From positions 2,294,001 to 2,358,000 of the forward strand of contig JAMKCF010000019.1 in assembly GCA_023634235.1 (NCBI GenBank): a DNA stretch of 64,000 bases, written 5' to 3'. Below the pieces are notes generated by a model. That model saw only the letters and a list, made by a program, of their open reading frames with translations, had not been told where the DNA came from and made no database searches. The stretch is from Pisaster brevispinus (taxonomy: Eukaryota > Echinodermata > Asteroidea > Forcipulatida > Asteriidae). Both the position numbers and the translations under genes were made by a program. Positions 50,381 to 62,930 of the stretch are shown in pieces; position 1 is the stretch's first letter; every line of letters starts with the position of its first letter.

Positions 50381-53239
50381 CGTTTCCATCTTCGATCTTA
50401 CTTTTTATACCTAGCTAGTTGTCTTGAGCAAATGTCCCTGTCTGAAAATATTGCCCCTAACGGGTCAAAGCATGCACACAAGCCCCTTTTTAAGCAATCA
50501 GCGTTTTCATTGTTCTCCCGAAGGGACAACCTTATTTGCTTATTATTGTCATCTCAGAAGTCAGTTTGCAGTTATTGACAAGTGAAGGATTGGGATGAAG
50601 TTGCTGTCTTAAGAACCAATGATGCATTATCCTCGAAGCGATCGAGGATTGTGTCCATTAGGTTTGATTCAGTTTCTAATACCACGCTGTTTTATTCTGC
50701 CCTACTTCATCATCCACCACTCCCAGATCCCTACTTCACTTTCCAACCCACATTGTCCTGATTTATCCCTCTGTTTATATCCCACTCCAGCCCTGCCTCG
50801 TCGTTGGGTAATTGAGAGTATGTATTTTCAGATGGATGGATAGTGCGTCAGTGACAGTCAATGACACAACTCTATTATGTGATCATGATTAATTGGGAAC
50901 GGCCCGTGCAAAGCTTAAACCAACTGTCTACAATGATTGAATTTAATTGTCATGGAGTAACTTGACGGTCAGCTAAACAAAAAGGTCAGATTTGATGAAT
51001 AGCCTGACGGTTTGATATCGACAGAACAATTTTTTTGGGGGGTGAAAGATTATATAAAAAGATGAGGAAAAAATATCAGAGCGACGAATCTTAGGTCGTT
51101 CACCGACAATTTTCAGTCTCCCTGTTTTTGAATTTGCATCGACTTGTAATTGTTGATAGCTTGTGTTCTGAACGCAAACCACTCGTTGTAGTTGAGCATG
51201 TCATCAATCTACGTGGTCGGGATAGAACGGGGACAAACCCCGCTCCAATCCACCGGCAGATGTCGCTGTTCAAACAGACACATTTTTTAAAACTCGTAAA
51301 AAGGCAATTTCCTCTCGACCCACAGCCAAGTATTTTCGTTAAGTTTGCAGGACACTTAAGAATGATTTTTGAGTGTTCGTTTTTGTCCCCCCTCTTTCCA
51401 ATTGCAGCAATGCATCAAAAAGCTCTGTGTTTTGTTTTTGTTTTGAGTTTTTTTTTCTTCTCTTTTCTCACTTTAAGTTTTGAACGCTTCGATCATTCAC
51501 CCATGCATTCCGGCCTGCTCAAAGCACAATCGCTTAGTAAATTTAATTCAGCTAAAAAACAATGTCTCGTTTGACAACGGGCAGAAGAAGATATGCATAT
51601 AGCTTTGCAATTTCAGCAGTCTTGCAATTGTGTGCTCGTCAAGTGTATTACTTCAACACGAAAAGAGTTTGTCTCTGAGAGCCATTTCTTGAATAGTTCG
51701 GCCACCGAGAGGGTAGAGATGTCTACCTCCATTGACTCGCCGCATGACCGGTTTGAAATGGCCAGTTGATAGCCCGTCAACGCATTCATATTATTCAACT
51801 CGGCCTCGAGAGCCTCAATAATTAACATCTTTGAATGCCTGTCGCTCCTTGTTCATGAGCGTTTATGCAGCATTTTCCCCCCAATTGTCTAAACTCGGTC
51901 CCATCAATTCACAAGACTCGATGACTTTCTAATATGCGTGCCGATGCAAAAACAGCCCCCGCTCTGAGTACTTTGACATTCGTTTGCGAATCGATTCACT
52001 CGGTACCAAGTGAGACCGATCAGCACTGAGTATTTCCCCTCTGTCGATATGATAGGCTGCCGTACATCGTCCTGTAAGCTTGCACTTTTTTTATTTTTAT
52101 ATCTACCCCCTTGTTGTCCAGCACCCTGTGAAGTATTATACCATGCTATGAATTTCACACCTCATTTCAACCGGGTTTTTTCCCTCTCTCTCTCTCTCTC
52201 TCATTCTCTCTTTACCTCTCTAAGAATGATATGAGATGCCACGTCAGATCGTTTTTAAAAGCCCGAGTCTTTTTTTCTTCTATGCAGCGAATTGAACGGA
52301 CACACAGCATGTGAATACGAGGCGCGCGACGGTATTACACGAGAATGGTAATTACTGTGACGAGAACGAACGATTTATCGATTGATTTTGGGTGTGTGTG
52401 GGGGATATCGGTTACCAGTTTGATCGCGTACTTTTCTACGAGGGTTCTTTGAACATTCACCCGGGTGAATTTTTTTTTTATTTTTCCCGCTGACCATTTC
52501 TGTTTTTTCGTTTCAGTGCGGAGATGAAGTAATACCGTTGTTGCCAAGTGTCCCCCGTGAAAACTGATACCTCACGGTTATCGTAAGGCAATACTCGTGA
52601 AAGACTGTTACGACAAGGTACCGTTTTAAATTGATCTTTCAAATTAGGTGATTTTCTTCTTCTATTGAAGAAACACTTGGTTTGGACAGTCTTTGAAGTT
52701 GTTTTTTAATGAAGTTCTAATCATATCCATTTCACTTCACTGACTGACTCTCTTTAAAGCCTAATCTTAAGACATTGTAAGCGTCACTCCGATCTTGTGC
52801 GACGGGAGTGTTCGCAAACAGTGCTCAAACTTGACGCTGTGTGTGTTATACTTACACTTTCATGAGAGACTTTCGAGGTGAGCAGTGGTATTCTCAATTA
52901 TGTCGTTTGTATAAATCAGAAATGTTCGTTTGAAAAACCTGGAGTTGACTGTGCAAGGTTCGCGCGTCTTCGAACCATAGAGCAATGCACGTGGGAACTC
53001 GATGCTTCCCCCAAAAAATGTTTTAGGCCCTTATTGAAACTACGGTGAGTTAAGGTATAATGCCAGTTTGAGTTTTCTTTAGAAGTGAGCTCAACGAATG
53101 TGAAAATAATACTTGTCCATTACCAGCATTATTCATCACTGATGAAGACTACCAGACTATGATCGAAACGTCGAGCAATTACTGAGTAGTTATGATTTCC
53201 TTAGACGCAACACGGTGTCCAACCTATGCGGGAAAGTTT
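50381..53239. other. No supported gene
   Basis: A 148-codon plus frame (51128-51574) and a 71-residue minus ORF (51828-51613) are present without splice or family support. Confidence 0.3.
52183..52202 (+). repeat. (CT)n microsatellite
   Basis: About ten CT units. Confidence 0.85.
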
Positions 53240-54018
53240 AAACCCTCAAACATAGTTGATTAAAAGTGGAATCCCAATGAGTGGCGGTAAATGTTTGCGG
53301 TAGTAATAATAATTTGAGCCACAACCCAGACGAGCATGCCCGATATGTGGCAGAGGGTGTTAACTCACTCTTTGCCTCTTGTACAGAAGTACACCCCCTC
53401 CCTATAAAACCATCTAAAGATTTCCTGAGATTACCAGAACAAAATGAAGACACAGTAGGAGGGGGGTACACCATGCCGCATATCGAGCACCAAATGAGAC
53501 GAAACGGTATATTATTTGCCATATTTACATAATATTTCTCAATTCTTTGTGGTTGATGACTGAAAGGAGTTAGTGCCAAAAACCACTTGATTCGCGGAGA
53601 GCGAAAACATGGAGCACGTACCAACTCAGCAACGCAATGCCCCACTCCCTATCAAAGTTTATGACGCGTGAAATGCGCTACTGAATAAAAAACATGGCTG
53701 GCGCTCCGGAGCAACAACTCAAATGGTTCCCTCATCCATACACCTTTGGATGATGAAGTGTTCTTGGTGTGGCCAGATGTCCTAAATGAATGTAACATCA
53801 TATCACTGTCTGTATATGATGAGGATAATTTATCCAGGCATAAATCATATCTCGTGTGTCAAATTTATAGATGGGAAAACAACACGAACACGTTTGGAGT
53901 GTGGGATGGGGAATACTGCCCCGAACATAGCAACTGTGACAAAATAGAGAAGACGCTTGGTCATCAAGATGTGAGTAACTCTCTGGAGTCTGTAGAGACT
54001 GAGAGAAACAGCTGATGT
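53240..54018 (+). other. Unusually open region, probably an old repeat or gene relic
   Basis: Three long frames occupy this region. The minus strand is open from 53645 to 53238 (135 residues). The plus strand is open at 53281-53532 and 53684-54015. The last is balanced in composition, with LDDEVFLVWPDVLNECNIIS followed by a charged, Cys- and Asn-containing part, and would read about 110 residues before TGA. I recognise no domain. The sequence at 53340-53640 reminds me of a dispersed invertebrate repeat. No convincing splice sites bound the frames. Calling it a gene is not justified. Confidence 0.2.
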
Positions 54019-56766
54019 GAAACATTAATGCAAAAGATGTGATTTTTTTTTGTCATGAACAACTCAAACGATATGAGTAGAGTGCCTTTCAGCTAGGCCG
54101 CTTCATTTTGGTTTCTGGTTTCATGCAGTTTCAGTTTAATCGTCGAGCCGTTCTCTGTATACGGTTGGAACTTTAGTGGAACTCTACAAAATGACATTTT
54201 CATTGATAACAATTACGTTCTTTTAAAACACATATAAGGAAAATACATATCTTTAAGTTGTGCCCTTTTTATAATGTTTGCGCAGTAATTTATCAGTAAA
54301 AGTTGCGCTGAAATCTTTTACATTTGAATGTGGAATGAATCACATAATGAACAACAAAATGGCGCCATTTTGAATTCGGTGCGAGTTTGCGTGGTTTCGT
54401 TTACGTCATTGCTTTGCGTGGCTGAGTATGTTTTCACAGCAAGGCTGGCGTGTCATACACACCAATTGGATTATCATTGTATTGTTATTAAGTCCGTCCC
54501 TTTTTTCGATGTATATCAAATCACTGATACATGATTAAGAAGGATTACTCGCTGGTGAAGACAAATCAAACTCGCCTCGGGACACGAACGGACAGATAAT
54601 CCAAAGGTAGCTGTGCCACCATTTAACGTGGCTGCTGTATTTCACGGATCCTTTGGCGCATGTTACTCCAGTTTACTGGTAATACTCGTCCACGCATGCA
54701 TTGCAGGGCAGAACCCCATGGCCCAATACGAAGCCGAGTGGCAAGGTGCCTGTCATCACCAGCCCTGCGGCGAAGCATCGTCTCAACCCCACCGAACCCG
54801 CCCAGATGTGACGCCGTGTCATTGACCCAGCGTTGGCCTAATTTCTCAACCGGCAATGACAGAGAAACAACTTAAATTAATAAAATTGTCGGTGGAGTTT
54901 CCGTCGGGGATGGTGGTGTAATCTGGTTTCCTCGTCTTTCTCAGGGATTCCTCCCTCTATCTGCTCCAATATTGGGAGACGCCCTCAGCGTCTCATCTCC
55001 GCAACACCAGACAGACCATCTAGACTGGAGCCACACGACACCCGCGAGATTTCAGATACCGAACATATGAAAAAAAAAATGTAGGTATTGGAAGAACATG
55101 TAAAAAATACTCACGTGTAAACTACACACTGTTACAAATTGGTGAAATCCTCAACGGATTCAACCATGGGTTCATCCGCGGTCATTTCACCACTGCGCAT
55201 GTCTAAATCTGGGGGGCAAAAATCTCCGCTCTGACGGCCGCCATGCTTTCTAGCCATATTTAATTTAGGGCAACCTGTTTCGTCAGGACGATGAGTCCAT
55301 CATTACAGCTAACGTCCTAGGAAACCAGGTTAAATTAGTCTGTTAGAAATCATGCAAAACTTAATTTCAAGATCCCGCCTTGCTTCGCTTAAGCGTGCAA
55401 CTGTCAAACACGCTTGGCTAAAGAGCGGTGGATACCATCGTTACCATGCAAAACATTTCCTAGTTGTCTCCATCGAAGGCGAACGAGAAACATGTCAAAT
55501 ATTCTCCGGTCTTAATGACTACTAGGAGTTGTTCTACGTTTAATTACTCGCGAACTTTGTTGGACATGTGCAGTGGAGTGGCGCAGAGCATTCACAAATC
55601 TGGCTCATTTAGCAGGCGTTCGCAAACTTACGAATGAAGTTACAAAAAAACCGGAAAAAGAATGGTTGACCAATCGGAACCGAGCTTGACAGGTTCGCGA
55701 CGGCGTATCAACGACCAGGCCGTAGAATGCATATTAATCACTTGCCCGTCGGAGTATGTAATGTGAACATGATGGGCCTATTCTGATAGGGCAATATGTC
55801 AAACAACCGATGTTCTGATTAGCTGTGAAAGACCACGTTAGTATCTGGCCAGACAGCCACAGCCCATGTTAAAACATCTTGCCCATGTGTGGATGGTATC
55901 TCACGTGAATCTGCGAGAGTTGTGACCGTGAGTCATCGAGACTCGACAACCACTTCATTTGATATTCTAGCCATAGTTGCATATACACGGTGGCATTACT
56001 ATTTTTAAAAATATGTACAAAATTACCATAACCTACGAAAATCAGTGAATAAAATCTTACTATTTATAAAGTAAGTATAAATACACCCACGGAACGTCAT
56101 CAGATTAATTGTCAACATTTAAAATTCAAATTTTCACCTCATCTTTGGACAACGATCGTTTTTCTTTTTGAATTTGTCATTTTCCAAATTAGCATAATTC
56201 CTCTTGATTTTTTATACTTTTCCGCTTAATTTTTAAAATCTTCGTTGGTAAATCAATTATGAAAATTTCCAGCGATAAACACAACGTATTCCACCATGTC
56301 CCTCACCCCTCATTTGTTTTAGATAGTAAATCTGGCTCTATTTTATATCACTTAAACAAACGAACTTGGTCAATCGCGTATACACATTTTACTATAAAAT
56401 AAATATAGCATGACAACTACCTATCGGTCACAATACAGAAATACCATGTGAAAGGCATACTTCCCGATGATTTCCGGGGGTGCTATACGTGAATACCCTG
56501 GACGGGAAACTACCCATGCCGGGATTTATTGGTTTCCTCAACGGGAGTTAAACCCGGTCAATATAAAGTTCACTTAGAATTCACCAGACATTGGGCATAA
56601 TTAAAATCAAGTGAAAGTCAAACTGAGAACTATATTCATGGTGGGAACAGATAATGAAGATAAACTTGCGGTGACACTGTGTGGTACAACATCCCTCTCT
56701 CTCTCTCTCTCTCTCTTTTCAGCAGCAGTTGTTCGAGAAAAGCCAATTTTCACTCGACGTTTCGAC
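54019..56766. other. No supported feature
   Basis: A GC-richer patch at 54600-54860 is open on both strands without a recognisable product. The rest is AT-rich. Confidence 0.35.
56692..56716 (+). repeat. (CT)n microsatellite
   Basis: About twelve CT units shortly before the family 2 copy at 56767. Confidence 0.85.
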
Positions 56767-56940
56767 CACACTCTAAAAACTTCCAGGTCAGAATTTACCC
56801 ACCCATTTCTGGGTCAGTACGACCCGGAATCTGTGTCAAAATGACCCAGAAATTGGTCAAATTGACGCGGAAACCTATAGTCAAAATCCCATGTTTTGGG
56901 GGACCGGAGTTATTTCGGACCCGAAAGTTCTTTAAAGTGA
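56767..56940 (+). mobile_element. Family 2 element, copy 7
   Basis: It opens CACACTCTAAAAACTTCCAG, carries CCCATTTCTGGGTCAGTACG and AATGACCCAGAAATTGGTC, and closes near AAAGTTCTTTAAAGTG. Confidence 0.6.
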
Positions 56941-57299
56941 GGTATACTCTGATTGTCTCATATTGGTCACAACGTCGAGTGCAAAGCGGCTTTTATCAGA
57001 ACTACACTATGCTAAAAAAAGGAGATTTTTAGGTGTTCGGCCAACGGCCGAAAAGCTATTGTTATTTGACTGTTTTTATTCTACATGGATTGTTGTTACT
57101 GCAAGTTATCTACATGTTGTTAATGCAAGTTAAACTTTATCATAGTTTATCTCCGTTATATTTATTGATAGAGCTTTGACCTTTGGATGTGTGAAATATC
57201 TCCCTGTATAATCAAGTCTGGATTGTTCCTGTCGGAGCCAGCGAGACACTCTTATCAAAAGTGGATATATTCTGTGTTTGAATCCAGGTGTTGTGGTTA

Positions 57300-57453
57300 T
57301 ACGCCTCTCTTAATATTTATGCATGACGTCATAATTCTTACCGAAAATGAGGCTATGGGCGCACGTCCGCCACCGCTTGCAGTGGCTGCGCCTATAGCCT
57401 CGTTTTGGGTTAAATTGTGACGTACCTCATGCATAAATATTAAGAGAGGCGTA
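57300..57453. mobile_element. 154-bp MITE with TA ends (Tc1/mariner-like)
   Basis: The ends, TACGCCTCTCTTAATATTTA and its exact reverse complement, continue in step for about 27 bases. An inner pair (GAGGCTATGGGCGCA and TGCGCCTATAGCCTC) pairs too, so the whole unit folds back. TA at each end fits the TA target duplication of Tc1/mariner elements. No coding capacity. It appears to split the promoter part of a tRNA-derived SINE. Confidence 0.8.
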
Positions 57454-57459
57454 TGCTGC

Positions 57460-57600
57460 ACATTCCTTCTGCTTAAGCGGACCAAGGTTCGAATCCCAGT
57501 CGGCACCGGAGCTTGATATGGGTGCTGGGTTTTCTATCCCTCAAGTGTCAGAGGTTTTTTTAAGTACAAATATTTCTTCCCTTCTCAATTTTATTTTACG
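57460..57600 (+). mobile_element. tRNA-derived SINE, right part
   Basis: A perfect B box (GGTTCGAATCC, 57486-57496) is followed by CCAGTCGGCACCGG and GGGTGCTGGGTTTTCTATCC, the layout of a tRNA-derived SINE. The expected A-box side (GTTGTGGTTATGCTGC) is interrupted by the MITE at 57300-57453. Confidence 0.55.
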
Positions 57601-59939
57601 ACTACTTTGAACACTGTCATGGTATAATTGAAGATGCTCTCTCTTCATTACCAGATACTTCGATCAATACCAATCTAATCAGATTCGTAGGGAATCGATT
57701 AGGCCTACATATGTTTTTCGAAGATAGAAATACTTTGAGAGTGTCACAAGAAGGTCTCAGCTCACTTTGTGGTGTGTCCCAGCAATAGTAAAGACTAATA
57801 TTTTAACATACATTTCGGGTTGTATTGCAGTTCGTATTCAAGAACCTTGTTTTCACATTTACTGTTAAAGAACACTTCGCTGTCTTTTAAAGTTGGACAC
57901 ATGATCAGCGATCAGAGCGACTACATCAAGAAAATGCTTAAAAACTCGATTAAAAAATGCAATTCTTAAAATTGACTATATTTGACTGTCGATATTTGGC
58001 ATATTAAGAGCAGGTACAAATAAATACCTGGGAAGAATGTGAGAGTATCCCAAGAAGACAGACATGCCCGTGTTGAAACGGCCGGGTGAAGCGCGGACGG
58101 GCACACGAGAAAAACAGGAAAACGGGTTAGGACATAAAACGGACGAATATATTTCAAGGGTTGTTTGAATTCACGGTCAATTTGCGTCAAAAAGAGTCAC
58201 CGTAAAACAATAAGGCGATTGAATTGACAACCTGATTTCACTCGTGTTATTGTGGTGTACAGTAACTAGGTCGTTCTCTGCACCAGGTGATAAGTATTTT
58301 TGTGTTAATCATAGACCATCTTTATGATTTCAAGGCTTCGGTCATTTCATTATGATTACATGAAACGAATCATTTTGCGATAGCATGAAAAGAGAACAAC
58401 GTTTGGAGTTTTTCAAATCGAAATTATTGTGCCATCGAATCGAAATTATTGAGGTTAAGTAGATACCGGTACCAACTTGAAACTTTCAATCATTTTTTAG
58501 TGTAAGGACCGACAAAAATATGGAGATTAAGCTGTAGTCGAACTGTGCAACAATGTAAGGGGCTAGAGACAGGGTAAATGGGATGCATATATCGCAATGG
58601 ACAAGTCAGTTTGTAACAAAAGGCGGCCACACAACGTGCGATAGGACGCAACCCTCGTAATGGAATATCTACTCCAATTTGGACAGTAATGTATTTGCCT
58701 TGCACTTGACTTCTCGCCAGGGAATACCCGCAAGAACATTGGGTAACAGCAGTCAGTTGTACATGGAAGTAGGGGGGAAAAAGTGTCAGGACCTGGTTCT
58801 GAAATACTGGCTGGCACCGAATGACTGTCTCGAAAGCCAGTCCCTCCGCTTTTTCTGATCTAAAAAACTTAATCGACCTGAACTAAACAAGCAAATAAAT
58901 CGCGAGTGCCGGCACTCAACTGACCCAACCAATGGTTACCGCGTCGGGGCAGAGAGCGTGAGCGGGCATGCCGCGGAATATTACCGGTACGTCGCTCCTT
59001 CGGAGACGGGGGTTAGCCCCAAGGCGTGGATCGAAGCTCACGGTACAAACCGAACTACCTCAAAAAATAATTACGCTAGAAAACATGGGCTGCGGCTATT
59101 ATCACAGAAACAAGACAGTAAGAGTGCATGATGGTGGTCGACATTGACATTTATTTGTTTTTGTTTCAAGGGGATTGATCTTGTTGTCCAACCAAACCAA
59201 AAGAGGGAAAATAGGTGGAAATAGGTCAGGCGTATCGACCAGGGATGGCTACTTAGAGGGTAAGGGTGTTGGATTCGACAACAACCCTAGGCGTATTGGA
59301 CTGGGTCGCTGCTTTGCTCGAAAACCATATAAAAGGTCTGCCGTCTGACGATACTGTTTTAGAAGCCTGCTCTCTTGAGGTGATAATGCTCTCTATTGAT
59401 CGGTCTTAAATTGCAAGCATTAGCGGAATATTGTGCCTTACAGATGTAATAATTGTCATTACTTTGGAAGAGCTTGTTGTTGTGGAATGGCAGACTCTCT
59501 TCTTCATCAGGCAATTACCCACGTTCTTGACCTAAAATCAATTCCCATCTTGTATGGTTCATAGGGCGAAAGACGGATGTTGTCTGCTTGCCATTTTAGT
59601 CCTGACCGTGGTTCTTGTTGTTGTTGTTGGTTACGGAAATACGTATTAACATAAAAGATACGGGGCTTGTTAATTCATTGGTTGTTGGGAGACTGACTTC
59701 ATTCCCATATTCTAATACACACAATCTAACCAACCCTTTCAAGAAATCATCAAATTAGTGGATTCCTGTGAGAGTAAAAACTTTAAAAATCTGATGATAT
59801 CCTTTTCAGGGCTTTGTGTGTGTTCATCGTGTTTATTTCGATTGTGGGAATCGAATTAACAATAGTGATTTGGGGTGTCTTTAAATACTATTTTCTCTAC
59901 TTTAACAGTATTAGGCACAAATATAACCAGACTTAAACT
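57601..59939. other. No supported feature
   Basis: Only a short hairpin word near 59835-59856 (ATTTCGATT, then AATCGAAT), shared with 36875, stands out. Confidence 0.35.
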
Positions 59940-60165
59940 TGTTTTGTTCCTGTTGTTGTCGTTGTTGTCATCATGGTCGTCATCATGATCGTTGTCCTCG
60001 TAATCACTGTTGTCATCGTCTTCGCTGCCGTTGTTGTTGTCGTTGTTGTTTTTTCGTCGCCGCTGTAGTTGTTGTTTTTGTTGTCGTTGTTGTCGCTGTT
60101 GTCGTTGTTGTTGTTGTTGATGTTGTTGTTGCTGTTGTTGTTGTTCTTTTGTACCTCGTCATTAA
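59940..60165 (+). repeat. GTT/GTC trinucleotide satellite
   Basis: About 220 bases of GTTGTT and GTCGTT units with scattered changes. Open frames on both strands are a by-product (Val/Cys or Asn/Thr runs) and are not genes. Confidence 0.85.
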
Positions 60166-60169
60166 AATT

Positions 60170-61489
60170 GTTTAATAATAACTCATAGAACTGTCTGTAA
60201 ATGTTCACTTTACTTTATATTCATGCTGTGTTTGGAGAAACTATTGAACATTTGGATGCGTGTTCGGATTGATCAGACGCAAGAACTGCTTGCCAATTGT
60301 GGGGTGCATGTCATATAGCCTTAGTATAGCCGCGTGTTCTTAAGAAGGACATTTTCTTGTAATTGCAATTTTCTCAAAAACTTTGAATTCAAGACTAATC
60401 AGTTTTTCTTGTATTCACACGTTAGAACTACAGATGTAATGTGGTCCATCTAGACAACCCTCCGTGTCTTTAATTCTGCCAGGCCACGCAATCACGGAAA
60501 GCCCAAGCAAACCTACCCAGTCGCTACTGCTACTAATTTGCCCGCATTTCCTGGTCCGCCAAGCACAGTGCCCACGATATCATTGCTTTTTCATGATTTA
60601 ATTCGTTGACTTTTCTAATTGAATCGACCTCTTTTTTTGTTTGCGCAACAGTAACGGCACGTGTTATGTTACCTACTTCACGACCCGGTCTATGTGACTT
60701 TCGGCTGGGCATGGCCAGCTCTCGGGGCTCTTCAACTAGCCAGAATTGCCGATGAAACGAGGCAAAATAAGAGCCCGAATTTGCACCACAATGGTGACGC
60801 GTCGACCGGTATAGTATTCATTGGACGTTTCAAGAGATATTACTTTCCTTTGATTTGGGGGGGGGGTGAAAATAACGCCTTTTTGGGAATGGAAAGTTGA
60901 TCGTTGGATTGGAGATTGAGCTTTGTCGAATAGACATTGTTAGGTGACACATGTCCGAGCAAGGGCCAATTTATTATGCATTTGTCACTAAGACTCCGAG
61001 GGGGGGGGGGGTTGTCTGACCAGGCTGATGTCGCCACGCCTACTTAAAATACAATATTTAAACCTACAACGAATACCTCTGGTGTTTAGAGTTGACATTT
61101 CAGTTTTTCATGATAATTTGTTTTTTTCATAAAGATTGACGTTTAGATAATGTTTTCCCACGGAGCACTTCATCTGACGACGACACACTTTAAACTTATA
61201 ATTAAATTGATTCAAAAGGAGTGACAATTGAATTGAAGAAGTTTAAATAGCATCCCCTGGTATTGTCGACTTGAAGCGACGGCACGTTCTTGTACCATTT
61301 AAGTGATCATGAAAAGGCTGTTTTTCCTCAGTTTCACAAGCACCAGGGAAACATAACCGGCCAGACTTTAATTCTTAAATGTCATGATTTAAAAAAAAAT
61401 TGCGTTTGCTTTAAGATATAGAGAGAGACAGATTGATGTGACGATGTCATATTGAAGTAAAAAAAAAAAAAAATAGGCAAATGATAATG
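60170..61489. other. No supported feature
   Basis: Contains G tracts near 60858 and 61001 and AT-rich DNA. No exon-like segment. Confidence 0.35.
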
Positions 61490-61679
61490 ATGGTTTTTTT
61501 TTTTACTGTTTCAATTGTTGACATCTTACGCGATTTCTGTGCACTTTTATTTGATGTTTTAATTAGTCTAAAGACTTATACTATGTGATATGTATGTTTC
61601 ACGCTCGTTATAAACTTTGTCAAAAGACCACATGAATTTTCCCTGGTGGGCCAATAAAGTTCGTATCTATCTATCTATG
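61490..61679 (+). mobile_element. 5'-truncated LINE 3' tail
   Basis: CCCTGGTGGGCCAATAAAGT followed by a short (ATCT)n tail is typical of CR1/L2-type non-LTR elements in invertebrates. No reverse transcriptase frame is seen upstream, so only the 3' end was inserted or survives. Confidence 0.5.
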
Positions 61680-62654
61680 GGTCGATCTGAGGACTAAACA
61701 GATTGTGGGGTTAGTGTTTGAGGTTATAACTTTCCACCCCCAAAAAATCATTTATACCTTTGTTGGATTTAAAGACAAAGTACACGTTCGGTAATTATTG
61801 GGACATTTGTTAAGTTTCAGTCTGAATGCTCAATTATGTTTAAAGTTCATACCAGTACCAATCATATCAAGAAAACGTTCCTTATAAAGTTCCGTCAAAG
61901 TCGAGAAAATTGACTTAAAATTAATAAAAGCATAATCTAATTCAAGACCCCCCCCCCAGTCGCCATTGCTTATTTCGATTGCCTCAAACATGCACACAGT
62001 CCTTTGCAAAGCATCAACCGTGTTTTTCGGTGTTTTCACTGAAGCGGAGTGAACGTTTCACAGATTGGTTGGAAGGTGAGTTCATTGAAAAATAAAATCT
62101 TCCCAAACCCATTTATGATTATACTTTAACACCATTGAAAGACACAACAAATTAATAGCGATGGGAACAAAGACCCGTAATAACACCGGGTTTTACAGTA
62201 CAATGTGAAGTCTATACGTGTGGAGTTTGGTATATGCGGACAAACATTTCAATATTCAATTGTACTTTTAGGTTTTATCCACAAAAATTACCCTAAGAAT
62301 TCGGAATTCAAGTGACGTCACCTTCAATATAAGTTAGTTTTCCTAATTCTTGATCAGAAATTGTTTTAAATTTAGCCTAATATTGTACGTCTTGGAATGT
62401 CACAACTTATTGACGTTCTTCTTTAAGAAATTATACACATGTAATTAAAATCTCGCGCTTTATTTCTGGATAGGCCTGTGAGTAAAAGCCCAGCGTTTTA
62501 TTGTAGATTGTCCTAAAGTAGGTTTAAAGCGAGGGTATACCTTTGGTTATTAGTCTAAAAACTAAGGACCATAAAAACTTACTTTGTAAGATGCAGTGCA
62601 GCTGTTCATAACGTATAACATTTTGAGAAATAATTCCTTCAAGGATCGTGGTTT

Positions 62655-62674
62655 TAGAGAGAGAGAGAGAGAGA
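62655..62674 (+). repeat. (GA)n microsatellite
   Basis: About ten GA units inside the family 3 copy. Confidence 0.85.
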
Positions 62675-62693
62675 AGGGGATTCAAAAACATTT

Positions 62694-62735
62694 CAATCTG
62701 AGAAACGTTTCTGCATGACAACGTTTCTCAGATTG
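62694..62735. repeat. Perfect 16-bp hairpin with 10-nt loop
   Basis: CAATCTGAGAAACGTT is followed after TCTGCATGAC by its exact reverse complement. The matching part of the sister repeat at 33200-33225 keeps only a weak version. Confidence 0.8.
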
Positions 62736-62930
62736 TGTATTCCAATTTACGGATTGTTCTTCCCGCACAGACATAACTGCTCCAGATTTTCGGCAATATC
62801 TCAAAAACGCTAGCACCTTTTGAAATGAAATTTTCATAGGTTAGTTTTGTTGTATTATATCTATATTCATATTATGATTAAAACAATCGAATGATTCCAA
62901 AAGCTAAAGGTTTACTTTTCCTGTAAGGGG

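Larger units (their letters stand above)
62523..62930. mobile_element. MITE-like repeat, family 3, copy b
   Basis: It shares end words (TTTAAAG, GGTATACCTTTGG) and internal words (GATTGTGTATTCCAATTTAC, CCAGATTTTCGGCAATATC) with 33042-33419. It differs by a GA microsatellite and a perfect 16-bp hairpin at 62694-62735. Confidence 0.7.

Noticed and set aside
51128..51574. 148-codon open frame with a Phe-rich hydrophobic stretch
   Set aside because: It starts at a non-ATG codon, spans a T tract that makes the hydrophobic run, and has no splice or family support.
51613..51828. 71-residue minus ORF with acceptable Kozak context
   Set aside because: The composition is reasonable, but there is no splice, poly(A) or family evidence.
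57187..57506. Open frames on both strands
   Set aside because: They are read through the foldback MITE and the SINE.
59933..60208. Long frames of Val/Cys on one strand and Asn/Thr on the other
   Set aside because: They are read from a GTT/GTC simple repeat and carry no information beyond it.
61830..62039. Minus-strand 69-residue frame
   Set aside because: It lies in sequence starting AAAGACAAAGTACACGTTCG, which resembles a dispersed asteroid repeat, and it crosses a C tract.
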